Shown here: piece after piece, positions 1 through 9,613 of the stretch
Position numbering within the stretch: position 1 is the stretch's first letter
Layout: each line of letters begins with the position of its first letter
Assembly (NCBI GenBank): GCA_024399535.1
Contig: JAKSNU010000009.1
Location: 1 to 42,374 of the forward strand
DNA: 42,374 nt
Reading direction: 5' to 3'
From: Paludibacteraceae bacterium
GTDB lineage: Bacteria; Bacteroidota; Bacteroidia; Bacteroidales; Paludibacteraceae
Notes under the pieces: model-generated
What the model saw: the letters and a program-made list of their open reading frames with translations, nothing else
Told to the model about the DNA's origin: nothing
Database searches by the model: none
Translations under genes and position numbers: made by a program

Positions 1-710
1 CGCACTACTACTTCAAGGACTGGGGCAGTGAGGTTAAGGCAGCAAGCAAGGATACGGGCTATGTTGCGACGTACAACGACAGTACGATAAGATACACCAT
101 CACGTTCACCGACCACAGCGGCGAGATAAGCCGCCAGTTCATCCAGTGCGGGACGATGCCATTAGAGCCGGACGTAGATCCATACGATGACGGCTGCACG
201 CACTACTACTTCAAGGACTGGGGCAGTGAGGTTAAGGCAGCAAGCAAGGATACGGATTATGTAGCAACGTACAATGATAGTACGAGAATTTATTATATCA
301 CATTTATCAATTGGGATAGTACTATAATTGAGCAGAATTTCGTTGTATGTGGTGTAATACCAAGTTGTAGCGTAATTCCTACTAAGACTGATTCAAGCGG
401 GCAATGGAACTATTCGTTCCGAACATGGACACCATTAGTGGTTCCTGTATCTGGCGATGCTACATACAAAGCTGTATTCGATTCTAATCTTGTAAGTTAC
501 AATATAGTATGGGCTAATTATGATGGTTCTCAACTTGCAGTTGATAATCTTGATTACGGATTGATGCCTGATTATGGAGCACGTCCTACACCTGTTCATC
601 CAGACGAACCAGACGGGTCGGCTATTTATGAATTCAGTGGAAATTGGACTCCAACGATAGTGCCAGTAAGTGGTGAGGCTACATACTATGCTTTGTATGA
701 CACTACATTA
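1..710 (+). repeat. Tandem protein-coding repeats, about 198 bp per unit
   Basis: Bases 1-57 and 199-255 are identical (57 of 57), giving a 198-bp period (66 codons). Two later units (about 270-480 and 480-710) are recognisable only at protein level. The array probably continues upstream of the window. Confidence 0.85.
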
Positions 711-1778
711 GCTTGGCGAGAATTTGATACATTGACTTACATAAATTGTATAGGAGATGTTATCACTTTGCCTTCCGGCGCAAAACGTACTGTTACTATT
801 GATGAAGTAATAAAAGATTCTGTAAACTTCTGGCCATATCCAGGAAGATTGCTGAAGTGCGATACGTTATATATCGTCAATGTTATTACTAAGAAGAATC
901 CAACATTCAGTTCTACATCATGGCCTCAGCCAGTCTTTGGAACAACTCTGAATTTGATTAAGATTACGTCTGACATCATTGGTTCTGCTTCTCAAGGAGT
1001 CGCAGATAAGGATATTGTTGATAGTTGGTGGGAGATTAAGGAAGGAAATCATTTCGTTCTTTACAATGGACATAGAATTATGACTCAAGGACAGATTGTT
1101 TTGAGATTTGTAATGGTAACTGAGTGTGGTGATACCATCTACTTCCCAGACGTCAATGGATACAAGACATATGTCAAAGATGCAAATGCTGATAATACAC
1201 CGGATTGTGAAGGTGGCGATTCTTCGGCAGTGGCACTCTATGATTGGCTGATGATGATAAATAACAAGTACCTTTCGTCTCAGGGTTACACAATAAATGC
1301 TGGTGATATCAGATGGTTCAGGGTAAGAGGAGTAGTTGATAATCTCGATGCTCTCGAACAAGGTGATATTCTTGATGAGTTCGTATGCAATGGATTCTAT
1401 TTGACAATAGATCAGAATTTCAGTGGAACTGGTGATTACTATGCTTTGATAGATGTTCGTAATAATCCAGACACCTCGGTTCCTTGTCTTGGAATCATGC
1501 GAACGCCAATTTTCCATTACTCGGCTACGCAGAAGTCGAACGAGATAAAGATTGCACCATCGCATATTGTATCATCAGCTAACGTACAGTTGTTTGGTTT
1601 GGATCCAGAAGTCGAATCTGATATTTATGTCTTCGACATGGCAGGTAAGTTGATTCATAGGTTCAAGTCAAGTAATTCGGAAATCTTTGAGTTCTATGCA
1701 TCTGGTGCATCAGGATGTTACAAAGTTATGGTAATAGCAAATGAAACCAAAACAACACTTACATATATAATAAGATGA
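1..1778 (+). CDS. Repeat-containing surface protein with type IX-like sorting tail (5' partial)
   Basis: The frame is open from the first bases of the window, so this is the C-terminal part of a longer protein; the ATG at 156 lies inside a repeat and is not the start. It holds one partial and three full units of about 66 residues with a Y-x-I-x-F/W start, a G-x-M/I-P centre, an F-x-x-W-x-P turn and a final A-x-Y/F-D, resembling InlB B-like repeats. A unique region of about 220 residues follows. The last 75 residues (SDIYVFDMAGKLIHRF, then SGCYKVMVIAN and a basic end) look like a type IX secretion C-terminal signal (Por secretion tail). I infer a secreted, surface-attached adhesin-like protein. 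Its stop overlaps the next gene by 4 bp (ATGA). The first 255 bases are far more GC-rich than the rest. Confidence 0.75.
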   Translation, partial: HYYFKDWGSEVKAASKDTGYVATYNDSTIRYTITFTDHSGEISRQFIQCGTMPLEPDVDPYDDGCTHYYFKDWGSEVKAASKDTDYVATYNDSTRIYYITFINWDSTIIEQNFVVCGVIPSCSVIPTKTDSSGQWNYSFRTWTPLVVPVSGDATYKAVFDSNLVSYNIVWANYDGSQLAVDNLDYGLMPDYGARPTPVHPDEPDGSAIYEFSGNWTPTIVPVSGEATYYALYDTTLAWREFDTLTYINCIGDVITLPSGAKRTVTIDEVIKDSVNFWPYPGRLLKCDTLYIVNVITKKNPTFSSTSWPQPVFGTTLNLIKITSDIIGSASQGVADKDIVDSWWEIKEGNHFVLYNGHRIMTQGQIVLRFVMVTECGDTIYFPDVNGYKTYVKDANADNTPDCEGGDSSAVALYDWLMMINNKYLSSQGYTINAGDIRWFRVRGVVDNLDALEQGDILDEFVCNGFYLTIDQNFSGTGDYYALIDVRNNPDTSVPCLGIMRTPIFHYSATQKSNEIKIAPSHIVSSANVQLFGLDPEVESDIYVFDMAGKLIHRFKSSNSEIFEFYASGASGCYKVMVIANETKTTLTYIIR

Positions 1779-2719
1779 AAAAGATAAATATTTTAATATT
1801 AGTTGTCTGCCTCATACTTAGTCTCAATGCAACTGCTCAAGAATTGGAACATAGTTTGAGTATAGGTGGACGTTTTGGTGGTAACGCTTATACCACGTAT
1901 GATGATATTGATAGTAAGTTTGGGGCTCAAGGATTCTTTGACTTGAACTATACGTGCTATTTTATCAAGAGTAAAAATCTCAGTTTTGGTCCTAAGATTG
2001 GATTTTCATTCGGATATTCAGCATCTGGAATGACGATGAAATACAAAGACAAATTTGTAAATCACGATTATGAAGGAAGAGAGATTGATTATACAATCAC
2101 TGGTGCAAATATCGAAGAGAATTTCAAGCAATGGCAGATTGAGATACCTGTAATGGCTGCCTTGAGATATAATGGCTTATTGTTCTGTCTCGGTGTGAAA
2201 TGTATGGCTCCTCTTAGTTGGGAAATAAACCAAACAATACAAGGAGCTAAAATAGATGCTTATTATCCAGACTATGATGTGCACGTTGTGGATGAGTTGA
2301 TTACAGGAAAATTCTCAAGTGCAAATCAAAGCAGCAAATTGGATCCAAAATCAACTATTAATTTTCCTAAAATTAATCTTATGATGTCATTGGAATTTGG
2401 ATACGAGTGGAAACTTGGCAAGTATACTAAGAATACCATTGGTATTATGGGTTATATTGATTATAGTGGATTTAACTCTTTCAAACGTCTTGTTAAAGAT
2501 GGAGAAGGAAATAAAGATAGGATTCTCCAAATCACTGATATAGTGGAAAGTTATGATGAACCTTACGCAAGAGTTATTCCAAACTTTATGCATGAAAGAT
2601 ATGCAAATTCGATGTCAATGTTCGATGTCGGAGTCAAATTGCAATTCTCTTTTGGGTTTGAAGGCTATGCTGGTGGATATTATAAATACACAAATTACCA
2701 TCGTGGAAAACGAAGATGA
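1775..2719 (+). CDS. Outer-membrane beta-barrel family protein
   Basis: A 314-residue protein with a clear signal peptide (KK, then ILILVVCLILSL, cleavage near ATAQ). The mature part has alternating aromatic/polar stretches with glycine turns (GFFDLNYTCYF, GPKIGFSFGYSASG, FDVGVKLQFSFGFEGYAGGYY) as in the OMP_b-brl families of Bacteroidota, so I infer an outer-membrane barrel. It starts inside the stop of the upstream surface protein (ATGA overlap), so the two are probably co-translated and may work together at the surface. It ends 22 bases before an intrinsic terminator. No specific function is recognisable. Confidence 0.75.
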   Translation: MKKINILILVVCLILSLNATAQELEHSLSIGGRFGGNAYTTYDDIDSKFGAQGFFDLNYTCYFIKSKNLSFGPKIGFSFGYSASGMTMKYKDKFVNHDYEGREIDYTITGANIEENFKQWQIEIPVMAALRYNGLLFCLGVKCMAPLSWEINQTIQGAKIDAYYPDYDVHVVDELITGKFSSANQSSKLDPKSTINFPKINLMMSLEFGYEWKLGKYTKNTIGIMGYIDYSGFNSFKRLVKDGEGNKDRILQITDIVESYDEPYARVIPNFMHERYANSMSMFDVGVKLQFSFGFEGYAGGYYKYTNYHRGKRR

Positions 2720-2741
2720 TTGATACTAATTATGATTTTTT

Positions 2742-2774
2742 GATCCTCAGATTTCGGTCTGAGGGTCTTTTTTA
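2742..2774 (+). terminator. Rho-independent terminator after the surface-protein pair
   Basis: The arms 2742-2751 and 2758-2767 pair over 10 bp with one G-U and a 6-base loop, followed directly by six T residues. Confidence 0.85.
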
Positions 2775-2827
2775 TTATTATGTTGAAAAAAAAATGCAAT
2801 AAGCATAGTAAAGTTATTATTTTTTTG

Positions 2828-2835
2828 TAACTTTG
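2828..2835 (+). promoter_or_regulatory. Bacteroidota -7 promoter element (TAACTTTG)
   Basis: TAACTTTG matches the TAnnTTTG consensus and is followed by GCAG as at other promoters in this window. It lies 31 bases before the acyl-CoA synthetase start. No clear TTTG -33 box is visible. Confidence 0.7.
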
Positions 2836-2866
2836 CAGCCGTAAATTTTTCTTAAAATGCCTTGTT

Positions 2867-4537
2867 ATGATTAGTGATAATTTGGTTAGATTGTTAGAAA
2901 ATGGAATAAAGAACAATTGGAACCTCGAAAGCATGACTGACTATATAGATGGGAAAACTATCACATATGCTGGAGTGGCAAGAGAGGTGGCGAAACTTCA
3001 TGTTTTGTTCAAAAATATTGGATTTGAAAAAGGTGATAAGGTTGTTGTTGTAGGCAAAAACGGAATAAATTGGTGTATTACGTATTTGGCTACAATTACG
3101 TATGGGGGCGTAATTGTCCCTGTACTTCAGGATTTTAATCCGAGTGACATTCAACATATCATAAATCATAGTGATGCGAGGCTCGTATTCACCAGTGAAA
3201 ATATATGGGATAATCTGATAGAGGATGGATTGTACTATGTGGAAGGTGTCTTCTCTCTGAAGGATTTTTCGTTGTTATATTCTAAAAATAATGCGAAAAT
3301 TGAGAAGTCTGTTCCTGAGTTAACCAGATTGTTCAATGAGCAATATCCGAATGGATTTTCAGAGGCAGATGTTCTGTATCCGACTATTCCGAATTCTGAA
3401 CTTGCTTGTATATCGTACACTTCAGGTACAACTGGATATTCTAAAGGTGTGATGTTGTCAGCTAACGCTTTGGCTGGAAATGTCCATTTCTCATTAAGTA
3501 CCAAACAATTGTATCCTGGGTCCAGAATTCTCTCGTTCCTCCCTTTGGCACATGTTTTTGGCTGTACGTTTGATTTCTTATCGTCGTTTTGCGCTGGAGC
3601 TCATGTGACATTTTTGGGGAAAATACCTTCACCTAAGATTTTGCTTAAGGCAATGGAGGATGTTAAACCAACTATTATCTTCTCTGTTCCTTTAGTGATA
3701 GAGAAGATATATACAAAGCAGATTAGGCCAATGCTTGAGACGCGAGGAATGAAATGGGCATTAAGTATCCCGTTGTTGGATAGCCAGTTCCTGTCTCAAA
3801 TAAATAAAAAACTGACTAATGCTTTCGGAGGACAGTTCTCGCAAATTATTGTCGGCGGCGCACCGATGAATCCTGATGCAGAGGCATTTTTTAAGAAAAT
3901 AGGGTTCAAATTCACGGTGGGCTATGGTATGACCGAATGTGCTCCTCTGATAAGCTATACCTATTGGGCTGATTACAAAGCAAACTCTGTAGGTAGAATA
4001 TTAGATGGAATGGAGGCTAAAATCCTTTCGGGTGACCCAATGAACGAGCCTGGTGAGATATTGGTTAGAGGAGAGAACGTTATGATGGGGTATTACAAAA
4101 ACGAAGAGGCTACTAAAGCGGTGTTCGACGAAGATGGGTGGTTGCATACAGGAGATATGGGAACTATGGATTTTGACGGAACATTGTATATTCGCGGCAG
4201 AACTAAGAATATGTTGCTCGGCCCGAGTGGTCAAAATATCTACCCTGAGGAGATTGAGGCAAAACTAAACAATATGCCATACGTGTTGGAGAGTCTTGTC
4301 GTTCAGAAAACCGACAATAGGTTGGTGGCTCTTGTCGTTCCAGATTATGTGGCTGTAGATGCCGCTAAGATGACTCATCAACAGGTTAAGGAAGTGATGG
4401 AAGAGAACAGAAAAGCTCTAAACTCTATTACTGCATCTTATGAGAGTGTTGCTGAGATAAAAGTTCATCCTAATGAGTTTGAAAAGACACCAAAGAAGTC
4501 GATAAAGAGATTTTTGTACACAAATTCAGTGAAATAA
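2867..4537 (+). CDS. Long-chain fatty-acid/AMP-dependent acyl-CoA synthetase
   Basis: A 556-residue ANL-superfamily adenylating enzyme, expected to activate a carboxylic (probably fatty) acid with ATP and CoA. Visible motifs are the phosphate loop YTSGTTGYSKG (S186-G194; Ser replaces the usual Pro), GYGMTECAPL (the A5 region), GEILVRGENVMMGYY, TGDMG (the ribose-binding Asp of A7), RGRTKNM, and the C-terminal KTPKKSIKR carrying the catalytic Lys. Length and GQNIYPEEIE match the FadD-like long-chain clade of Bacteroidota. The start follows a good -7 promoter and a terminator lies upstream, so it is the first gene of its unit. The exact substrate cannot be told from sequence. Confidence 0.9.
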   Translation: MISDNLVRLLENGIKNNWNLESMTDYIDGKTITYAGVAREVAKLHVLFKNIGFEKGDKVVVVGKNGINWCITYLATITYGGVIVPVLQDFNPSDIQHIINHSDARLVFTSENIWDNLIEDGLYYVEGVFSLKDFSLLYSKNNAKIEKSVPELTRLFNEQYPNGFSEADVLYPTIPNSELACISYTSGTTGYSKGVMLSANALAGNVHFSLSTKQLYPGSRILSFLPLAHVFGCTFDFLSSFCAGAHVTFLGKIPSPKILLKAMEDVKPTIIFSVPLVIEKIYTKQIRPMLETRGMKWALSIPLLDSQFLSQINKKLTNAFGGQFSQIIVGGAPMNPDAEAFFKKIGFKFTVGYGMTECAPLISYTYWADYKANSVGRILDGMEAKILSGDPMNEPGEILVRGENVMMGYYKNEEATKAVFDEDGWLHTGDMGTMDFDGTLYIRGRTKNMLLGPSGQNIYPEEIEAKLNNMPYVLESLVVQKTDNRLVALVVPDYVAVDAAKMTHQQVKEVMEENRKALNSITASYESVAEIKVHPNEFEKTPKKSIKRFLYTNSVK

Positions 4538-4628
4538 AGGTAAATTCTATTTATTAGGTCTTCGAAAATAGAGTTGCCAACAAAGAAAAATTAAAATCGT
4601 AATAAATAGGACTTAACTAAATATTATT

Positions 4629-5369
4629 ATGAAAGTTAAGATATTGTTTTTGGTGGTCACAATAGTAGCATCGCTGACACTAAATGCGGGAGTCGTTGAT
4701 CACGAAAAGATGTTTAATGCTTATTTGAAAGGTGATTTGGCTACTTGGAAAAAAGAGCTGAGCGTGTATGTGGTCAATCCTAATCTTACATTTCAGGACA
4801 AATGTGATATTGCTAATTATCTATATGGATATATAGGTTTTATATTGGATAGTGGGGCAAAGAAAACTGAGATTGAAAAGTGGATGAAGTATCTTGATGC
4901 GTATGTTGATGAAATGATGAAGCACAAATCAACCATATCAATGGCGCATCTATATAAGGCAGGTTCGTATGCTTTCAAGGCAAAGACTTACAATAAAATT
5001 GTGTCGTACGGAATTAAATCGGTTGGCGAGTTGGATGATGCCTTGGAGGAAGACCCAAATAATGCAATAGCTATAGGCCTGAAAGGAAATGTAAAATTCT
5101 ATGCACCAGCCATAGTCGGTGGAAACAAGAAAAAGGCATTGGAATTCTATATCAAAGCGGTTAATTTATTAAGCAAAAAATGCCCAGATGTGTATAAATG
5201 GAATTATTGGGCATTGAAACTTTGTATTGTGGAAGCTTATACAGGTCTTGGTGAGAAGGAAAAGGCAGAGGCTTATTATAAACAGGTGATGAAGGCTAAG
5301 CCGGACTTTTTGCTTCTGAAGAAATCATACGAGAGTGGAAATTATGGCAATCACGAAACATCTGAGTAA
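4629..5369 (+). CDS. Exported tetratricopeptide-like protein
   Basis: A 246-residue protein with an N-terminal signal sequence (KVKILFLVVTIVASLTLNAG, no lipobox Cys). The rest is helical with two TPR-like stretches near the C-terminus (AIGLKGNVKFYAP...KALEFYIKAVNL and AYTGLGEKEKAEAYYKQVMKAKP). It is probably a periplasmic protein-protein interaction module. The 91-base gap from the synthetase carries no recognisable -7 box, so it may be read through from upstream. Specific role unknown. Confidence 0.7.
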   Translation: MKVKILFLVVTIVASLTLNAGVVDHEKMFNAYLKGDLATWKKELSVYVVNPNLTFQDKCDIANYLYGYIGFILDSGAKKTEIEKWMKYLDAYVDEMMKHKSTISMAHLYKAGSYAFKAKTYNKIVSYGIKSVGELDDALEEDPNNAIAIGLKGNVKFYAPAIVGGNKKKALEFYIKAVNLLSKKCPDVYKWNYWALKLCIVEAYTGLGEKEKAEAYYKQVMKAKPDFLLLKKSYESGNYGNHETSE

Positions 5370-5449
5370 ATATAGTTGAGTGACAAGATGGCAGATGGAA
5401 TGATTGTTGCATGTGTGTAAAACGATTGAATATTTAAATTTTAGTAACT

Positions 5450-7489
5450 ATGAATGGCAAGATAGGTGTAACGACGGATAATATTTTTCCAGTCATTAAA
5501 AAGTTTTTGTATAGTGATCATGAGATTTTTTTGCGTGAAATAGTGTCGAATGCTGTTGATGCAACGCAAAAACTCAAGACTCTCTCGTCGGTAGGTGAGT
5601 ACAAAGGCGAATTGGGCGAGTTGAAGGTTAATGTTAAAATAGACAAAGAGGCTAAGACTCTTCGGATTTCTGACCGCGGAGTCGGAATGACTGCGGAAGA
5701 GATTGAGAAGTATATCAATCAGATAGCATTTTCTGGCGCAACTGAATTCTTGGATAAATACAAGGATGATGCAAATGCTATAATAGGTCATTTCGGATTG
5801 GGATTCTATTCGGCATTCATGGTATCAAGTAGGGTTGAGATTTTTACGAAATCATATAAAGATGCTCCTGCACAACATTGGTCGTGCGATGGCTCGCCAG
5901 AATATATTCTTGAGGATACAGATAGAACAGACAGGGGAACAGACATCGTTTTGCATATAGATGATGAGAATAGTGAATTCCTTGAAGAGAGCCGTATCGA
6001 GACGTTGCTTAGGAAATATTGCAAATTCTTGCCTGTCGAAATCGCTTTCGGGAAAAAGAAAGATTGGAAAGATGGTAAAGAGGTAGAAACAGATGAAGAT
6101 AACATTATCAATAATGTAAATCCTGCTTGGACTCGTAAACCTGCAGATTTGAAGGATGAGGATTATGATGCGTTTTATCGTGAGTTGTATCCAATGGCTG
6201 ATGATCCTCTATTCCATATCCACTTAAATGTCGATTACCCATTCAATCTGACTGGTATATTGTATTTTCCAAAAATTCATGAGCATATAGCATTTGAAAA
6301 GAATAAGATACAGTTGTATTGTAACCAAGTTTATGTCACTGACCAAGTAGAAGGTATAGTGCCAGATTATCTGACGTTAATGCACGGAGTGATAGATTCA
6401 CCTGACATTCCTTTGAACGTAAGTCGCTCTTATTTGCAGGCGGATGGAAATGTGAAGAAAATATCAAGTCATATTACAAAGAAAGTGGCTGACAAATTGG
6501 CTGATATATTTAAGAATGACAGGACACAATTTGAGGAGAAATGGGATGACCTAAAGATTTTCATAGTGTTCGGTATGCTTACAGACGAGAAATTCTACGA
6601 CAAGGCAAAGGATTTTGCGTTATACAAAAACGTGGATGGAAAGTATTTTACATTCGATGAGTATAAGGCTTTGATTGAAGGAGAGCAGACCGATAAGGAT
6701 GGTAAACTCGTATTCCTATATGCGCAGAATAGCGAAGAACAACATGTATATATCGAGGCTGCAAGAGCGAAGGGTTATGATGTAATGTTGATGGATGGGC
6801 AGTTGGATTCACATTGGTTGGCGCAGGCAGAACAGAAACACGAGAATACTAAATTTGTCCGTGTCGATAGTGATGTTATTGACAAGTTGATAGTCAAGGC
6901 TGATGCTAAGAAAGTGGAGATGACTACCGAGCAGATAAATGCTATGACCGCAGTGTTCCAAGCAGCAATGCCAAAGATTGAGAAGATAGAGTTCATGGTA
7001 AGTGTAGAAGCAACTGGCGAGAACGAGATGCCAGCAATGCTTACGCAGAACGAATGGATGAGACGTATGAAAGAGATGGCGCAAAATGGTGGAGGTCATC
7101 AAATGATGTTCTATGGCGAGATGCCGACAAGTTATTCCGTAATTTTGAATGGATCGCACAAGGCTATTAAAGAGGTGCTGGATGCAGAGGAGAAAGAGTG
7201 TGCTCCAAAGATTACTCCTTTACTCGATGAACTGAAAGAGCTTGATAAAAAGAAACTTGAGATAAAGAAAAAGAAGGAAGATGATCGTACATCTGAGGAG
7301 AGAGAGGAACTCGACAAGACGGAAAAGAGAATTTCTGAGATAGGCGAGGAGAAAAACAAAATATATACAGATTTTGTGTCGGGAAACAAGAAAATCGGTC
7401 AGATTATTGATTTGGCATTATTGTCGGCAGGACTATTGAAAGGTAAGGCATTGGCAGATTTTGTCAAGGCAATGAGCGAAAAATTATAA
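5450..7489 (+). CDS. htpG: Molecular chaperone HtpG (Hsp90)
   Basis: A 679-residue cytosolic, ATP-dependent Hsp90 chaperone. The GHKL ATPase motifs are all present: LREIVSNAVDA (E30 catalytic, N34 Mg-binding), ISDRGVGMT, GHFGLGFYSAFMV and GTDIVLHI. The middle-domain signature PLNVSRSYLQ carries the catalytic-loop Arg. The C-terminal part contains a lysine/glutamate-rich helix (KKKLEIKKKKEDD) before the dimerisation region. Length and N-terminus (NGKIGVTTDNIFPVIKKFL) match Bacteroidota HtpG. It is followed 10 bases later by an outer-membrane protein gene on the same strand. Confidence 0.97.
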   Translation: MNGKIGVTTDNIFPVIKKFLYSDHEIFLREIVSNAVDATQKLKTLSSVGEYKGELGELKVNVKIDKEAKTLRISDRGVGMTAEEIEKYINQIAFSGATEFLDKYKDDANAIIGHFGLGFYSAFMVSSRVEIFTKSYKDAPAQHWSCDGSPEYILEDTDRTDRGTDIVLHIDDENSEFLEESRIETLLRKYCKFLPVEIAFGKKKDWKDGKEVETDEDNIINNVNPAWTRKPADLKDEDYDAFYRELYPMADDPLFHIHLNVDYPFNLTGILYFPKIHEHIAFEKNKIQLYCNQVYVTDQVEGIVPDYLTLMHGVIDSPDIPLNVSRSYLQADGNVKKISSHITKKVADKLADIFKNDRTQFEEKWDDLKIFIVFGMLTDEKFYDKAKDFALYKNVDGKYFTFDEYKALIEGEQTDKDGKLVFLYAQNSEEQHVYIEAARAKGYDVMLMDGQLDSHWLAQAEQKHENTKFVRVDSDVIDKLIVKADAKKVEMTTEQINAMTAVFQAAMPKIEKIEFMVSVEATGENEMPAMLTQNEWMRRMKEMAQNGGGHQMMFYGEMPTSYSVILNGSHKAIKEVLDAEEKECAPKITPLLDELKELDKKKLEIKKKKEDDRTSEEREELDKTEKRISEIGEEKNKIYTDFVSGNKKIGQIIDLALLSAGLLKGKALADFVKAMSEKL

Positions 7490-7499
7490 AAATAATTAT

Positions 7500-8363
7500 A
7501 TGAAACGGAGGTCGTTATTTGGCGTGCTGTTACTGATGGCCTATGGATTTGCGTTCGGTCAAGACAAAATAGTATTGACTGATAATAAAACAATACAGGC
7601 AAAAGTGGCTACTGTAGGCGAAAGCTATGTGTCGTATTACAATTGGGATAACCAAAACGGACCGCAATATACGTTGGCAAAAGCCAAGATATTGTATATA
7701 CTCTATCAGAATGGAAAGAAAGAGGTATTCAATACCGAGGCTAACTCAAATAGTGCAGTAAAAAACTCTAAACAGGCTGAAAATCAGACACTAACTGTGA
7801 AATTTCAGGCTAATGTAGATGTATCCGGAAGGTTGGTGCTGAATAATTTTGTCATAAGAAACTATTGGAGTAAAACTGTGACTAACATTAGATGGGCAAA
7901 TCAAGTGTTGTATGGCGGACCTGCAGCCGATTTGGAACTTGGAGTTAGCATAGCTAATAAGTTTTTCGTAGGTGCGGGAGCTGAGTTTATGCCTAATTTC
8001 TGCAATATGTCTTCATCGAATAGAGTCGGCGAGGGGGAAACGAACTCTGTGATGAGTGTCAATATCCCAATATATGCTAATTTTAGATATTTCAAAGGTG
8101 GTAAGACAGGAGGTGTAGGTTCATACTATGAATTGGCATTGGGAGGTTATGCGAACGGATGGGAAAAATTGACATTGAAAGATGGTAATAATAGTTATCC
8201 TCCAGAAGAATATAGGACTAAACCTGGATTCTATTTGCGAGCAGGGTTCGGTATGCAGTCAGGAATTTTTAACTTGGGAGCAGGATATGAGTTGCTGTTG
8301 AATTCAGCAATAAATGACCATTTTTTCTTTGTGAAACTTGGTTTGTCGCTCAGTAGTAAATAA
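7500..8363 (+). CDS. Putative outer-membrane protein with N-terminal DKIVL domain
   Basis: A 287-residue protein with a signal peptide (SLFGVLLLMAYGFAFGQ). After it comes a short beta-rich domain (DKIVLTDNKTIQAKV...GPQYTLAKAKILYILYQNGKKEVF) of a type common at the N-terminus of Bacteroidota exported proteins. A Ser/Asn linker follows, then a barrel-like region (GVSIANKFFVGAGAEFMP, ANFRYFKGG, YELALGGYANGW, FYLRAGFGMQSG, FFFVKLGLSL). The protein ends on hydrophobic strands as outer-membrane barrels do. It lies 10 bases after htpG and 31 before the next gene. Function not known. Confidence 0.7.
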   Translation: MKRRSLFGVLLLMAYGFAFGQDKIVLTDNKTIQAKVATVGESYVSYYNWDNQNGPQYTLAKAKILYILYQNGKKEVFNTEANSNSAVKNSKQAENQTLTVKFQANVDVSGRLVLNNFVIRNYWSKTVTNIRWANQVLYGGPAADLELGVSIANKFFVGAGAEFMPNFCNMSSSNRVGEGETNSVMSVNIPIYANFRYFKGGKTGGVGSYYELALGGYANGWEKLTLKDGNNSYPPEEYRTKPGFYLRAGFGMQSGIFNLGAGYELLLNSAINDHFFFVKLGLSLSSK

Positions 8364-8394
8364 AAAATAGATATTACCATAAAAAAATATAACC

Positions 8395-9603
8395 ATGCTG
8401 AAACCAAAAATAGATTTACAAGAGAAATTGTCAAAGCAGATTTATGATGCTTTGCAGGGTGAAGTGGTCGAAGAGATAATCAAAGAGGCAATGCCATCTG
8501 ATTCTGGCGATTATTGGCGGAATGCAATGGAAGGTCATAGTTTCAAGGTCGAAAAACGCTTGCTGCCGAAACTGTATGGAATGTTTGAAGAGATAAAGAA
8601 AACGTTGAAATACTCGGAGGCTGTTGATTTGTACATAACTGGCGATTCAACTGTAAATGCTTTTTCGGTAGCATCTGAAAGGGAAGGCGATCCGCACATC
8701 ATTAACCTCAATTCGGCATTGGTTGAACTGATGACTGATGACGAGTTGAAATTTGTCATCGGACATGAGTTGGGTCATTTGATAAATAAAGATACGAAAC
8801 TAAGGAGACTTATCAACTTCGTATTCCCAAATATTGCAGGAATGCCAACGGCAATGCTCCATAAAATAAGGTTGGAGGAACAATTGGCAGAACTTGTGGC
8901 AGACAGATATGGATACCGTGCAGTGGGGAAACTCGAACCTTGTGTTTCGGCTTTTTTCAAAATGGCTTCGGGATTAGACATTGCCAAAATGCATATCGAG
9001 GTTGAGGTGTTGCTTGAAGAGAATATTAAGCATCTCGAATATTTTATGAACGACAAGGGAGTGAGTCGTGAGACGCATCCTGTCAATCCTATACGAGTGC
9101 AAGCACTGAATCTGTATGACAAGGAGAAGACAGACAAATCGCTCGCTAAAGCAATGGAACCAATGATTCAGATATTACTGAAAGTCGGAAGTTCAACTGT
9201 AGATTACTACATTTCTCGTTTTGTTGCTACGGCAGGTCTGATAGTCTCTATGCAGGATGAGGAAATGAGTAAGGAAGAACTCAATATGGTGCTCGATAAT
9301 TTAGCAGAAACACAGATATTCCCTATGGAATTTTTGAAAGAGATAGATGCTACTGAGAAAGTGCCAGAGATATTTGCTGAGTCAATAGCAAAAATATTTG
9401 AGGAGGAACCTAATCTCAGAGAGGGAATGTTTAGGTATATGATAGATATTGTAATTGCGGATAAGAGACTTGACAAACGAGAGATTGAGTTGCTCTATCA
9501 GCTCGGAGACGCTTATTTCGCATATTCTAAAAAAGAGGTGGCGATAATGATGGCTGAGATGGTACAAGCCAAGTTCTTGCCTAATGTATATAATAATCAA
9601 TAA
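8395..9603 (+). CDS. M48-type metalloprotease with TerB-like C-terminus
   Basis: A 402-residue protein without a signal peptide or membrane segments, so probably cytosolic. It has the zinc motif HELGH (H124-H128) in [14 protein letters not shown] and a plausible third ligand E166 in AELVADRYG, the ExxAD arrangement of family M48. The C-terminal 60 residues ([24 protein letters not shown]) look like a TerB/tellurite-resistance-type helical module. Classical HtpX-like M48 peptidases are membrane-anchored, so this is a soluble variant. It lies just upstream of secA with an 10-base gap, suggesting one transcript. Substrate unknown. Confidence 0.75.
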   Translation: MLKPKIDLQEKLSKQIYDALQGEVVEEIIKEAMPSDSGDYWRNAMEGHSFKVEKRLLPKLYGMFEEIKKTLKYSEAVDLYITGDSTVNAFSVASEREGDPHIINLNSALVELMTDDELKFVIGHELGHLINKDTKLRRLINFVFPNIAGMPTAMLHKIRLEEQLAELVADRYGYRAVGKLEPCVSAFFKMASGLDIAKMHIEVEVLLEENIKHLEYFMNDKGVSRETHPVNPIRVQALNLYDKEKTDKSLAKAMEPMIQILLKVGSSTVDYYISRFVATAGLIVSMQDEEMSKEELNMVLDNLAETQIFPMEFLKEIDATEKVPEIFAESIAKIFEEEPNLREGMFRYMIDIVIADKRLDKREIELLYQLGDAYFAYSKKEVAIMMAEMVQAKFLPNVYNNQ

Positions 9604-9613
9604 AACTAACCAT

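Noticed and set aside
1..710. CRISPR-like array
   Set aside because: The repeats are 198 bp apart, coding and in frame, and no cas genes are seen.
918..1565. 215-codon open frame on the minus strand inside the surface-protein gene
   Set aside because: It mirrors a well-supported coding frame, has no recognisable domain and no promoter; treated as a shadow.
4547..4609. 10-bp inverted repeat between the acyl-CoA synthetase and TPR genes
   Set aside because: The arms (4547-4556 and 4600-4609) are all A/T except one base each and 43 bases apart, with no T-run; chance is likely.
9584..9613. Upstream in-frame ATG for secA
   Set aside because: It would overlap the peptidase gene and add residues unlike SecA; the ATG at 9614 gives a normal SecA start.
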